Notes under the pieces: model-generated
The model's input: only the letters and a program-made list of their open reading frames with translations
What the model was told of the DNA's origin: nothing
Database searches by the model: none
Translations under genes and position numbers: made by a program
Shown: in pieces, positions 15,315 through 22,141 of the stretch
How the letters are laid out: the number at the start of each line of letters is the position of its first letter
Numbering within the stretch: the stretch's first letter is position 1
Assembly: GCA_964546765.1 (NCBI GenBank)
Contig: CAZJKV010000017.1
Coordinates: 1-27,286, forward strand
DNA from: JAITWN01 sp964546765
GTDB lineage: Bacteria; Pseudomonadota; Gammaproteobacteria; SZUA-140
DNA: 27,286 nucleotides
Direction: 5' to 3'

Positions 15315-15588
15315 GCTTCTCTGCGCGCCGCCTCGCCTTCTCCTTCAGGTACTCGTCTCTCAGCTGGGTCTGGTGTTCGATGACCTCCCGCGATTTTGCG
15401 TATTCCTCGGGATTCATCTTGTCCTGATCATCCTTGTCGAATACGACATACTTGATGTCCTCGTCGAACTGGTAATTCTTGGCGGCCCAGCGCAGTCCGA
15501 CGATGACGCCGATCAGGATACCCGCGGCCGCGAACATCCATACATAAATGGTCCAGCCGTCAGGTAGGGAATGCAGAAACTCTTTCAT
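15301..15588 (-). CDS. CcoS-like oxidase assembly protein
   Basis: 95 residues: a membrane helix at ~13-32, then WAAKNYQFDEDIKYVVFDKDD (34-54). This parallels the CcoS signature, where the helix is followed by a QFDD segment and an (I/V)xFDDD end. The tail is longer than CcoS and forms a charged helix (EYLKEKARRRAEKHANR). CcoS is needed for heme insertion into cbb3 oxidases. A strong AAGGAG ribosome site precedes the ATG. The next gene overlaps by 14 bases. Assignment rests on one short motif and the neighbourhood. Confidence 0.65.
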   Translation of the reverse strand: MKEFLHSLPDGWTIYVWMFAAAGILIGVIVGLRWAAKNYQFDEDIKYVVFDKDDQDKMNPEEYAKSREVIEHQTQLRDEYLKEKARRRAEKHANR

Positions 15589-15603
15589 GGCACTTGCTCC
15601 TTG

Positions 15604-15930
15604 CTACACGAGGTAGCCTTCGATCAACTGGATGTATCCAAGTATAACCGCGAAGATCATGCCGCAGACCATCGCCCCGAACATGATCTTTTCGCCGCGC
15701 TTCAGCGTCCCCTTTTCCTTGGGTAGATAGAGGTAGAGGATATAGGAGAAAATGATCAGTGATACGATCAGGAAAACAAAGATCCCCCGGCTGAACTTTT
15801 GCGACCTGAGGCTTTCGATGCTGAGGTCGAGTCCCCACAGCACGGAATCCTGCGGGGTCGAGGCCACCGCAGGCACAATCTGGGCGAGTGAACCCAGGTA
15901 TCCGGCCAATAGGTAAAGGATTTCAGCCAT
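15604..15930 (-). CDS. Small multi-helix membrane protein
   Basis: 108 residues from the ATG at 15930, with helices at about 4-22, 49-69 and 81-100; the middle pair is joined by a Lys-rich loop (PKEKGTLKRGEK). An in-frame ATG at 16002 would add a hydrophilic stretch lacking a ribosome site. The start at 15930 has CAGGGTG about 7-13 bases upstream. It is the first gene after the hairpin at 16133-16161 and may begin a second transcript. Family not recognised. Confidence 0.68.
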   Translation of the reverse strand: MAEILYLLAGYLGSLAQIVPAVASTPQDSVLWGLDLSIESLRSQKFSRGIFVFLIVSLIIFSYILYLYLPKEKGTLKRGEKIMFGAMVCGMIFAVILGYIQLIEGYLV

Positions 15931-16230
15931 AAACGGCACCCTGTGGAAGGCTGTGGATTCAGCAGAATGATCAGGTCCGCGGCCGTCGCTGAGCCGCAGC
16001 ATCGACTTTCCAGATAATGCCCTGCAGTTACTGGCAAATATATCCTATTCGGGTCGCGCAATCAAACACTGACTGTGACGGAAAATCACGGAATACAGGG
16101 GCTTGCGAGACGGGGCTGGAGACTCGTAAATGGCAAGGGGCAGCTTGTGGCTGCCCCTTGCTACTGTCGCTACTGCGAAATCGACTCGCAACCTGTGGTC
16201 GCTGGCCGTATTCCGGGGTACCAGACGAGA
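15931..16230. other. 300-bp noncoding stretch inside the oxidase cluster
   Basis: No gene seen. It contains the hairpin at 16133-16161 and, to its left, an AT-rich part (around 16030-16070) that could hold a minus-strand promoter for the 15930 gene, although no clear -10/-35 pair stands out. Confidence 0.5.
16133..16161 (-). terminator. Intra-operon hairpin after the CcoNO/Q block
   Basis: A perfect 11-bp stem (GCAAGGGGCAG / CTGCCCCTTGC) with a 7-base loop lies 70 bases after the CcoQ-like stop. On the minus strand CATTTACG follows, a weak T-tract. It could terminate most transcription of the core oxidase genes or protect their 3' end from decay. Confidence 0.6.
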
Positions 16231-16383
16231 CTACTTGAACGGGTTGTCGTCGTTGTCACCCTGTTCCTTCTTCTCCCAAAACCGGTAGCTGTCGACGAAG
16301 AAGATCCCGTACAGGGCTGGCAACAAGACTACCAGTGCGATGATCCCTGCGAAAACACTCGGTGCGTAATCAACGTCGATCAT
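16231..16383 (-). CDS. CcoQ-like small oxidase subunit
   Basis: 50 residues: a short acidic periplasmic N-terminus (MIDVDYAPS), one helix at ~9-30, then SYRFWEKKEQ and an acidic tail ending DDNPFK. The CcoQ subunit of cbb3 oxidases has the same length, one helix and a charged tail with a Pro-Phe near the end. The ATG comes 2 bases after the previous stop and uses a strong GAGGAAGGGGG ribosome site inside that gene's end. Directly after the CcoN-, CcoO- and two-helix-protein genes, it fits as the fourth core subunit. Confidence 0.65.
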   Translation of the reverse strand: MIDVDYAPSVFAGIIALVVLLPALYGIFFVDSYRFWEKKEQGDNDDNPFK

Positions 16384-16385
16384 AA

Positions 16386-17045
16386 TCAGACCCCCTTCCT
16401 CATGTTCGGCTTCGTGGTGAAATGCGGCAGCCGCTTGCAGACAATGACCATCGCCAGGATGAAATAGGACACGTACAGCACGTCGATCGTATACCCCTTG
16501 TCCCACCACGGTTGCGTGCGATGACGCAGGCCATCCGGCCGGTACTCGCCCTCGAAATTCGCGAGCACCACCTGGTCATAGACAATGATGTAACTCTCGA
16601 GCCCGTAGGGTCCACTGGCCGCCGCAAGTTCCTTGACCTGCGGCGCGAAAAGTTGCAGGTCATACCACGTCAGCGACGGGCAGTGGCGATCGATCAGACC
16701 GGGATAACGGCTGTCCTTGCCTGAGGCGGTATGCGTTTCCTTTGCGTGGCGGCACAGGAAATCCATCTTTTCCTGATTGGTCCGCAGCGATTGGACCTGC
16801 GGAGAATCCATGGCCTCCACCATAGGCCAGTACAGATCCGCGGTCGGCCGCAGCCCCCAGATCGGCATCGTCACCAGGAACGCGGTGGCAATGATCAGGG
16901 CAAGCAGGAACGTGACGGGGAACGGGAGACGATTATTGCCTTCCCACAACCCGCCCTGCAGATCTCTCTCCCACCGCTGAATGGCTTTCCTGTTTTCCTC
17001 TTCATCAGCCATGCTGTAAAGAGGATTATCCATTTTCCAGGCCAT
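16386..17045 (-). CDS. Two-helix membrane protein with periplasmic domain, oxidase core cluster
   Basis: 219 residues: a cytoplasmic N-terminus (1-40), helix at ~43-62, a periplasmic domain of ~110 residues, and a second helix at ~184-203. The first helix ends TMPIWGLRP and matches the protein at 7023-7478 over 29 gapless residues. The periplasmic domain has two Cys (in FLCRHAKE and DRHCPSLTWYD) that might form a disulfide; there is no CxxCH, so it is not CcoP. GGGGGAA precedes the ATG. It lies 14 bases after the CcoO-like gene. Family name unknown; position suggests it takes the structural place of CcoP. Confidence 0.75.
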   Translation of the reverse strand: MAWKMDNPLYSMADEEENRKAIQRWERDLQGGLWEGNNRLPFPVTFLLALIIATAFLVTMPIWGLRPTADLYWPMVEAMDSPQVQSLRTNQEKMDFLCRHAKETHTASGKDSRYPGLIDRHCPSLTWYDLQLFAPQVKELAAASGPYGLESYIIVYDQVVLANFEGEYRPDGLRHRTQPWWDKGYTIDVLYVSYFILAMVIVCKRLPHFTTKPNMRKGV

Positions 17046-17059
17046 TATCGTTCCCCCTG

Positions 17060-18019
17060 TTATTTCAAGCTTGTCAGAACCCAGTCGATCAGGGCCCGGA
17101 TCTCTGTATCAGGTGCATATTCCGGGACCTCCGGCGGATAGGCCCGTTTGCCCTGGCGATACTCGTTGTATTCGCGACGCCACTTCGCGAAGTCGATCCG
17201 GTTACCGTCTGCGTCATACCGGCCCCATAGATAATCGAAGCGCGGCATGATCGAGTTCGACTGTGTCAGGCGCGGGTTGAAGAAGTGCATCATCATCCAC
17301 TCGCGCGATGAATTGCGGGACGCGACGTGCAGGATGTCAGGCGCCTTGCGATCCGAACCGAACGCAGTCGGGTTCTCACCATTCATATCGCCGACGTATG
17401 GCGGCCAGCCGAAGATCTGGAAGTCCTGGGCCGCCTCAGGCAGCAAGGTATGACACCACCAGCAGCCTTCGGTGATGTACACGGTTTTGCCTTTTGCGAC
17501 ATAGCGGTGATTCTCGTCACCGGTGACACGCAGGGTCTCCTCAGGCATCCAGCCGCGGGTAGCGGTCGCATTCTCGATGTAGGCCCACTCCTCGCCTTTG
17601 TCGCTCTGGCCGTAGCTGATCGTGAACACTGCACCGGTGTTCCTGTTCGCCTGGTCGATGCGTCCCTTCTGGATACTCAGCTGTTCGACCGTCGGTCCAA
17701 GATTCGCGGTGTGATTGATCGTCGACGCGAACGGCGTGCCCGGCGTGTAGACATAGGCACGAATTGCGGGATCGATAGGCGCACCGGTCTTCGGGTCCTT
17801 GCTGAGGATCACCGTGATCGGCTTGCCGGCGCCACGTACGAAAGGATCTTCGTAGGAAAAGCCGATGACTCGCCCGTTTGAAAGCGCCTTGTCCAGACCG
17901 ACCCATGTCGATTCCGCCGACCTGAAGTCGAAGCTGGGCAGAAACAGGGTTATCGTCATCGACAACCCGAGCATAGCGCCGACGCCAACCGATCCAAGTT
18001 TATATTCTTGAAATGCCAC
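17060..18019 (-). CDS. ccoO: CcoO-like membrane-anchored monoheme cytochrome c with insertion
   Basis: 319 residues: a membrane anchor at ~9-30, a beta-rich region at ~40-170, then the CcoO core: YITEGCWWCH (181-190; heme Cys186, Cys189, His190), GSDRKAPDILHVASR (221-235), MHFFNPR (244-250) and SNSIMPRFDYLW (254-265) with Met258 as probable sixth ligand. The order GC-xx-CH, FGSxRxxPDL, NPR, SxMPxxxxL is the CcoO signature. In ordinary CcoO the heme motif lies near residue 70; here it is at 186, so ~110 residues are inserted between anchor and heme domain. The subunit carries electrons to the CcoN-like subunit encoded just upstream. The ribosome site is GGGGAGGGGAG. Confidence 0.85.
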   Translation of the reverse strand: MAFQEYKLGSVGVGAMLGLSMTITLFLPSFDFRSAESTWVGLDKALSNGRVIGFSYEDPFVRGAGKPITVILSKDPKTGAPIDPAIRAYVYTPGTPFASTINHTANLGPTVEQLSIQKGRIDQANRNTGAVFTISYGQSDKGEEWAYIENATATRGWMPEETLRVTGDENHRYVAKGKTVYITEGCWWCHTLLPEAAQDFQIFGWPPYVGDMNGENPTAFGSDRKAPDILHVASRNSSREWMMMHFFNPRLTQSNSIMPRFDYLWGRYDADGNRIDFAKWRREYNEYRQGKRAYPPEVPEYAPDTEIRALIDWVLTSLK

Positions 18020-18046
18020 TTATCTCCCCTCCCCAGGCTTCCTTGC

Positions 18047-18071
18047 CTCCCCCCGGGACGACCGGGGGGAG
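18047..18071 (-). other. Intercistronic hairpin between ccoN-like and ccoO-like genes
   Basis: A perfect 10-bp stem (CTCCCCCCGG / CCGGGGGGAG) with a 5-base loop lies in the 98-base space between the two core genes. No T-run follows in the direction of transcription, so it looks more like an mRNA processing or stability element than a terminator. Confidence 0.5.
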
Positions 18072-18117
18072 CTACGCAAGGTACTAGTTACTCGTTTATG
18101 TCGTAAACGATGCCGGC

Positions 18118-19527
18118 TTACCTCTCGTAGGCCAGCTCGTGCGCATAACGACCCTTGGGCACTACGGTTCCCTCGCGGGCGGTCATGTACATGTTGTAGA
18201 GCCAGACCATGTTGCCGGTAAACACCATCGTGCCGCCAATCCAGCGTCCGATCATGTATGGATGCTCGGCGACGACGACGTCGATATACGGGACCTGGTA
18301 GATCTTGCCCGCGCCCTGGATCAGGCCCGCGACCGTCATCGTGATCCAGTAGATGCAGAATCCGATGAGGACGAACCAGTAGTGGAAGTTGGCAAGAACG
18401 AGCGAGTAGAGCTTTCTGCGCAGCACCTGCTGCAGACCGAAGTACACCGCCGCGATCTCGAGAAAGCTCGACATACCGAGCAGCGCGAGATGGGCGTGCG
18501 CCACGATCCAGCCGGTACCATGGATGTACCAATTGATCGCGCGGGTCTGCTGGAAGCCGCCCTGCATGTTCAGCGGTATTGCGAGCAGCACGCCGGTCAC
18601 CGAGAACTTGATTTCGATGTTTTCGACGAACATGCTCCAGCGCCCCTTCATCGTCAGCATGATGTTGGCGACGAACGCGACCGCAGGGATCAGGATCAGC
18701 ACGCCCTCGACCGACGCAAAGGACTTCAGCCACTCCGGCAGCGGCGCCGACAGCAGGTGATGCGAGGCGGGGGTCGAGTAGAACGCGATGATCGACCAGA
18801 AGTGCAGGTGACCGACGCGGTGCGAGTACAGCGGGTTGCCGGTCAGCTTCGGGATCGTGTAGTACGCGATCGCCGCGGCGACCGGCGTGATCCACAACCC
18901 GAGCACGTTATGCGCGAACCAGAAGGTCAGGTAGCCCTCCGTCAGGCCCGTCAGGTTGAACAGCTCCGGAGACTGGCCGACGACGAAGGTCACGATCACG
19001 AAGAAAATACAGGAGCCGAAGAACCAGTTCGTGATGTAGATGCCCTGGGTCTTGCGCTGGGCGATGGTCATCCACACGTTGATACCGAGGGGCAGCAGCA
19101 CGCCGAAGATGACGACTATGTCGATCGGCCAGATCAGGTCGGAGTACTCGCGGCCGGACGTGAAACCCATCCACAGCAGGATCAGACCAAGCGACAGACC
19201 GACGTTCCACAGCAAGCAGGTCCAGACACCGAGCTTTTCCGACCACAGCCTGGTGTTACCGAGGGCCGGCGTCATGTACATCATCGTCATCGCGAAGGCC
19301 ATCGAGATCCAGCCCAGAATGACCGCTAGCACATGCACCTGGCGCATATGGCCGAACGCGAACAGCTCGGTACCCGTCACGAAGTCCGGGAAGGCGAGCT
19401 TGGCGGCATTGAACGAGCCGATGCCGGTGCCGACGATGAACCAGAGGATCGAGGAAAAGCCGAAGAATAGCGTCGCTGTTCCCGGCGGGATATCCTCAGA
19501 TTTTGCGAACAAATATTTCAGTAACAT
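18118..19527 (-). CDS. ccoN: CcoN-like catalytic subunit I of a C-family heme-copper oxidase
   Basis: 469 residues, about 12 helices. All expected ligands are present: His65 in HMRQVH (low-spin heme b), His206 in WFAHN (CuB), Tyr250 and His256-His257 in FYSTPASHHLL (cross-link Tyr six residues before the CuB His pair, as in cbb3), and His344/His346 in VAHAHLALLG (high-spin and low-spin heme). LHFW (241-244) and LPEW (263-266) also match CcoN. The Glu found near the first metal-ligand His in NorB is absent (HNVLG), so an oxygen reductase is favoured over a cNOR-type NO reductase. The AGGAGGG site is well placed. The protein is divergent from classical CcoN, so some side activity with NO is possible. 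Confidence 0.9.
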   Translation of the reverse strand: MLLKYLFAKSEDIPPGTATLFFGFSSILWFIVGTGIGSFNAAKLAFPDFVTGTELFAFGHMRQVHVLAVILGWISMAFAMTMMYMTPALGNTRLWSEKLGVWTCLLWNVGLSLGLILLWMGFTSGREYSDLIWPIDIVVIFGVLLPLGINVWMTIAQRKTQGIYITNWFFGSCIFFVIVTFVVGQSPELFNLTGLTEGYLTFWFAHNVLGLWITPVAAAIAYYTIPKLTGNPLYSHRVGHLHFWSIIAFYSTPASHHLLSAPLPEWLKSFASVEGVLILIPAVAFVANIMLTMKGRWSMFVENIEIKFSVTGVLLAIPLNMQGGFQQTRAINWYIHGTGWIVAHAHLALLGMSSFLEIAAVYFGLQQVLRRKLYSLVLANFHYWFVLIGFCIYWITMTVAGLIQGAGKIYQVPYIDVVVAEHPYMIGRWIGGTMVFTGNMVWLYNMYMTAREGTVVPKGRYAHELAYER

Positions 19528-19653
19528 GCTGCCAGCCCTCCTGGATCACTGACGATCCCTAAAAATAGATATCGATTGATAACGAGCTCTAGTAGTTGTA
19601 ATTGGCAACCCGGAGTCCCCTGAACTGTATGTCGGGCAATCCGGATCTGGGAT

Positions 19654-19743
19654 TCACTCCGTCATCTTTGTCATCAGATACCACGCGAACCACATGCTCG
19701 AAAACGCAAGCAGAACACCAAATGTCCCGGCAATCGCAGCCAT
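19654..19743 (-). CDS. 29-residue single-helix membrane protein
   Basis: The frame starts MAAIAGTFGV, continues with FSSMWFAWYL and ends KMTE; nearly the whole peptide is one helix. GAGGGGG sits 5-11 bases before the ATG. It lies 68 bases after the 96-residue gene and 126 bases before the ccoN-like gene on the same strand, so it is probably part of the oxidase transcript. CcoM- or CydX-like accessory subunits have this size; the identity is inference. Confidence 0.6.
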   Translation of the reverse strand: MAAIAGTFGVLLAFSSMWFAWYLMTKMTE

Positions 19744-19811
19744 GTCTTCCCCCTCAGATTATCTGTCCGCTATTGAAGTATGAAATCGTCCGCAGTTCAT
19801 CCAGATGAGGA

Positions 19812-20102
19812 CTACCAGGTGGCGTCGCCGCCCTTGGCCTCGCGCTGACCGTGCTTGTGGCAACCGACCATGATGATGACCGAGAACGCGAGCCCGAAGA
19901 TCAGCATCTGCCAGGTCATGAAACCGTTGAAATGGGTCGGGTTGAGATTGTCTTGTGGCCATCCGCCCCAGGGACCGAAAGGCCCGCGCCCCAGCATGCA
20001 CATCATCGCGGCGCCGAACACGCTGCCGTTACCCATCCCGGTCACGAACGCGGGAATGGCCAGGATCCAGAACAATCGGCCGAATGTGAGCTTGTTTTCC
20101 AT
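19812..20102 (-). CDS. 96-residue two-helix membrane protein, first gene of the oxidase cluster
   Basis: Helices at ~12-37 and ~62-80. The first contains AAMMCM, the loop is rich in Gly, Pro and Trp (GRGPFGPWGGWPQDN), and the second ends with CHKH (81-84). Met, Cys and His in this arrangement could bind copper, but nothing more can be claimed. A very strong GGGGGAGGAG ribosome site abuts the ATG. It is the first gene of the cluster, with an inverted repeat 42-55 bases upstream. Not recognised. Confidence 0.72.
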   Translation of the reverse strand: MENKLTFGRLFWILAIPAFVTGMGNGSVFGAAMMCMLGRGPFGPWGGWPQDNLNPTHFNGFMTWQMLIFGLAFSVIIMVGCHKHGQREAKGGDATW

Positions 20103-20143
20103 CTCCTCCCCCCTGATTTCAAATTATCTCGTTGCTACCAATC

Positions 20144-20157
20144 CCGGATAATTCCGG
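20144..20157. promoter_or_regulatory. Candidate operator before the oxidase cluster
   Basis: CCGGA-TAAT-TCCGG is a perfect inverted repeat of 5-bp arms with a 4-base spacer, 42-55 bases upstream of the first cluster ATG at 20102. Position and symmetry suit a dimeric regulator; no consensus is recognised. Confidence 0.4.
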
Positions 20158-20481
20158 TCCACTGCATCAAGCCGTCTCGCTCGCCACGGCCTTCAGGGTA
20201 ACGGCGGTGTCTGTTATCGCCGACTCGTCATGGTGGACAAGTGTGCCCCCGGGCGCGAAGAGAATCAAGAAAAGTCTGTCGAAATCGTTTTGGTTATTGC
20301 GGCTGCCGCGGATGCGGTTTCGGGGAGGTGACTGACGGTCACGGGATGTACCGTCGATGCGGTGTGACGCGGATATGCACGCGACACTGATACAGCATCG
20401 TTCGATCAAGGAAAATTTACGAACCCCGTCCCTCATCACTGCTCCCAGCTCACACAATTCCCAGCAGAGCCTGTTTTCTTG

Positions 20482-20625
20482 TTATTGTGCGCGGTTGCGA
20501 CGCCCTATCGCTTCAAGGTCGGCGATATTCATACCCCTCAAGGATACAGGGCCGGCATCTAACTCCTCACGCTTCTTGGTGATTATAGCCATAATCTCGC
20601 AACATGCAACCATCGCCGCAAGCAT
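20482..20625 (-). CDS. Possible 47-residue protein (low confidence)
   Basis: The frame starts MLAAMVACCE and ends NIADLEAIGRRNRAQ, with a plausible soluble composition and a GGAA a few bases before the ATG. It stands alone in an otherwise noncoding region and an inverted repeat lies inside it. It could be a small gene or the remnant of a larger one. Confidence 0.25.
   Translation of the reverse strand: MLAAMVACCEIMAIITKKREELDAGPVSLRGMNIADLEAIGRRNRAQ
20581..20596. promoter_or_regulatory. Inverted repeat GATTAT-AGCC-ATAATC
   Basis: Perfect 6-bp arms with a 4-base spacer in the long noncoding region. The geometry is that of a dimeric transcription-factor site, but it falls inside the weak 47-codon frame and is ~270 bases from the nearest confident gene start. 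Confidence 0.3.
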
Positions 20626-20850
20626 TTTCCGGCATCGCCGACGGCCGCGATACCCGTCCAGCAGGTCATTATTAATTTCAAAAAATCAATTAGTTATAAA
20701 GGCGTGTCGGGGACGGCGCGGCAACCGGTCGGCGCTTGCGTCCGTTGACATTGACCTTGGTGCGTGATGTGCGAAAATCATGCCCTGGTTTCATGCGTTG
20801 CGCGCCGCGCACCCGCATGCCGACAGGCTTGCAAATACCCACCGGTAGAC

Positions 20851-21081
20851 ATGAGAGAAATCATCATTTACGGGATCGTCGCGATCAGTTCGCTGACGAT
20901 GATCGCCTACAGCGTGAGGATGTTCATCGGCGGGTTGGTCAGCACCCGGACCGAATACACGATCATGGCGATCGTGACCGTGATCGCCGCGATTGTAATC
21001 GCCTTCCTGGCATGGGACGTGATCAAGCGCAGGCGCGCAGCGGCGGCCGGCATTGTGGCGGTTGAGCGGGACCGGGACTGA
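20851..21081 (+). CDS. 76-residue two-helix membrane protein
   Basis: Helices at ~4-27 and ~37-57 are separated by a short loop (GGLVSTRTEYT) and followed by a basic tail (VIKRRRAAA). The start at 20851 gives a clean N-terminal helix; an in-frame ATG at 20764 adds a Cys/Arg-rich stretch unlike a membrane protein start. The ribosome site is weak. It is the only plus-strand gene between two minus-strand respiratory sets and is convergent with the 21139-21597 gene. Family unknown. Confidence 0.6.
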   Translation: MREIIIYGIVAISSLTMIAYSVRMFIGGLVSTRTEYTIMAIVTVIAAIVIAFLAWDVIKRRRAAAAGIVAVERDRD

Positions 21082-21138
21082 CAGGGTGTGACGGTGACCG
21101 ACTGGAACTGACAGGGACCGGGCGAGTATCGCCGAAGT

Positions 21139-21597
21139 TCAGCGATAGACCTCGAGCAGGGCCTTTGCGCCCTTGAATGCGGAGTCGGCCGGAAACTGCC
21201 CGGCGTGAAAGACATACTGCTGTTTCCTGCCTTCCAGATCCATACCGGTCAGCGCGAAGGTCTTGCCGCCGACCTCGGAGAAGAACCTGAGATCCTTGAC
21301 GAGCACCGCGGTCTCCCCGTTCCTGAGCGTCAGCGTGACCCGGTCCTTGTCTATCGCAAGCGCGACCGGGGCCGACGGGAGTAGCATCAGCCGGGTCTTG
21401 AGGATACGGTTGGCGCCGACGAAGAAAAACAGGCTGGCGAGAAACAGCAGCAGATACGACCACCCGGCATTGGGGCCGTAGGATAGTCTTATGCCGATGA
21501 GCGCAAGGAAGCAGACAGTCGGGACATAGAGCAACAGGTCCCAAGCCATTCCTTTCTGGTCCTGCACCAGTTCGTAGCTGTTATCCCTGTTGCCCAC
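21139..21597 (-). CDS. Membrane protein with PH-like C-terminal domain
   Basis: 152 residues starting with GTG, with AGGGA about 9 bases upstream. Two close helices (~22-39 and ~46-63) are followed by a beta-rich domain (ALAIDKDRVTLTLRNGETAV ...) resembling the PH-like domains of small bacterial membrane proteins. It starts 4 bases after the thioredoxin-lipoprotein stop and is probably the last gene of that operon. An internal ATG at residue 17 is a possible alternative start. Function unknown. Confidence 0.7.
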   Translation of the reverse strand: MGNRDNSYELVQDQKGMAWDLLLYVPTVCFLALIGIRLSYGPNAGWSYLLLFLASLFFFVGANRILKTRLMLLPSAPVALAIDKDRVTLTLRNGETAVLVKDLRFFSEVGGKTFALTGMDLEGRKQQYVFHAGQFPADSAFKGAKALLEVYR

Positions 21598-21601
21598 TCG
21601 C

Positions 21602-22141
21602 TCATCCCTTGCCCTGATCAGTCAGCACGACCCTTTCCAGCTGCTGCTCCAGTTCACCGAACAACAATCGCCCCGGACGCTTGAAGCGCACCACGCCATC
21701 GCTGTCCACGAGGAAGGTCCACGGTTCGCCGGTGACGCGGAATGCGATGAATGCGCCGGGATTCTGGTACTGGTCCATATGCAGAAATACGATGCCGTCG
21801 TCTTCATACTTGTCCATCATCGCTGACAGCATCTGCAGTTGCTTATCGCACACCGTGCAGTGCGCAGGCGTCGCGAAGGCGATCACGGCCGGCTTGCCCT
21901 CCTTCAGCACCTGATCCAGAGAGTGCTGATACATGCGCGGATCGGGGTGGCGATAGGTCGTGATCCGGCTCAAGTCGTTGCCGACGTCCTCGAGCGTGAC
22001 AGTCTGGATGGACGGCGCCATGGCGCCGATCGCGAGCGTGCCGACCGGGGATTCGACGCAACCGGCGAGCGTCGATAGCGCGATCACAAGCGCGGCAAGC
22101 GTCCCGAGGTCCCGATTGCGGATATTCGCACTGTCAACCAT
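21602..22141 (-). CDS. Thioredoxin-fold lipoprotein (TlpA/SCO-like)
   Basis: 179 residues: a signal peptide with lipobox LAGC (Cys28), then a thioredoxin-like domain at ~75-175 with the active-site pair C95-T-V-C98 in AFATPAHCTVCDKQ, a cis-Pro GEPWTF (138-143) and the usual LVDSDGVV strand. Such periplasmic proteins reduce cytochrome c apo-thiols or deliver copper to CuA/CuB. The ATG at 22141 is preferred: it overlaps the short CcoN-like gene by 8 bases and has AGGAG 7 bases upstream, while the in-frame start at 22168 does not. Its coupling to a CcoN-like gene and a cytochrome c points to assembly of a heme protein. Confidence 0.85.
   Translation of the reverse strand: MVDSANIRNRDLGTLAALVIALSTLAGCVESPVGTLAIGAMAPSIQTVTLEDVGNDLSRITTYRHPDPRMYQHSLDQVLKEGKPAVIAFATPAHCTVCDKQLQMLSAMMDKYEDDGIVFLHMDQYQNPGAFIAFRVTGEPWTFLVDSDGVVRFKRPGRLLFGELEQQLERVVLTDQGKG

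Larger units (their letters stand above)
20103..20850. other. Regulatory/noncoding region upstream of the oxidase cluster
   Basis: About 750 bp without a confident gene, more AT-rich than its surroundings near 20580-20700. It contains two inverted repeats (20144-20157, 20581-20596), a possible 47-codon frame on the minus strand (20482-20625) and a TTGACA at 20745-20750 without a good -10 at normal spacing. No convincing FNR/ANR-type TTGAT-N4-ATCAA site was found. Confidence 0.55.

Noticed and set aside
16386..17045. CcoP (diheme cytochrome c subunit)
   Set aside because: Two helices and the right position, but no CxxCH motif.
18139..19329. 396-codon plus-strand frame opposite the ccoN-like gene
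   Set aside because: Shadow; the minus strand has all heme-copper ligands.
18118..19527. Assignment of the catalytic subunit as NorB-type NO reductase
   Set aside because: The NorB Glu near the first metal His is absent, and the cbb3-type Tyr six residues before the His pair is present. Some NO activity is still possible.
21077..21116. Direct repeat of ACTGACAGGG, two copies 30 bases apart
   Set aside because: Short and isolated between convergent genes; no array or element boundaries.
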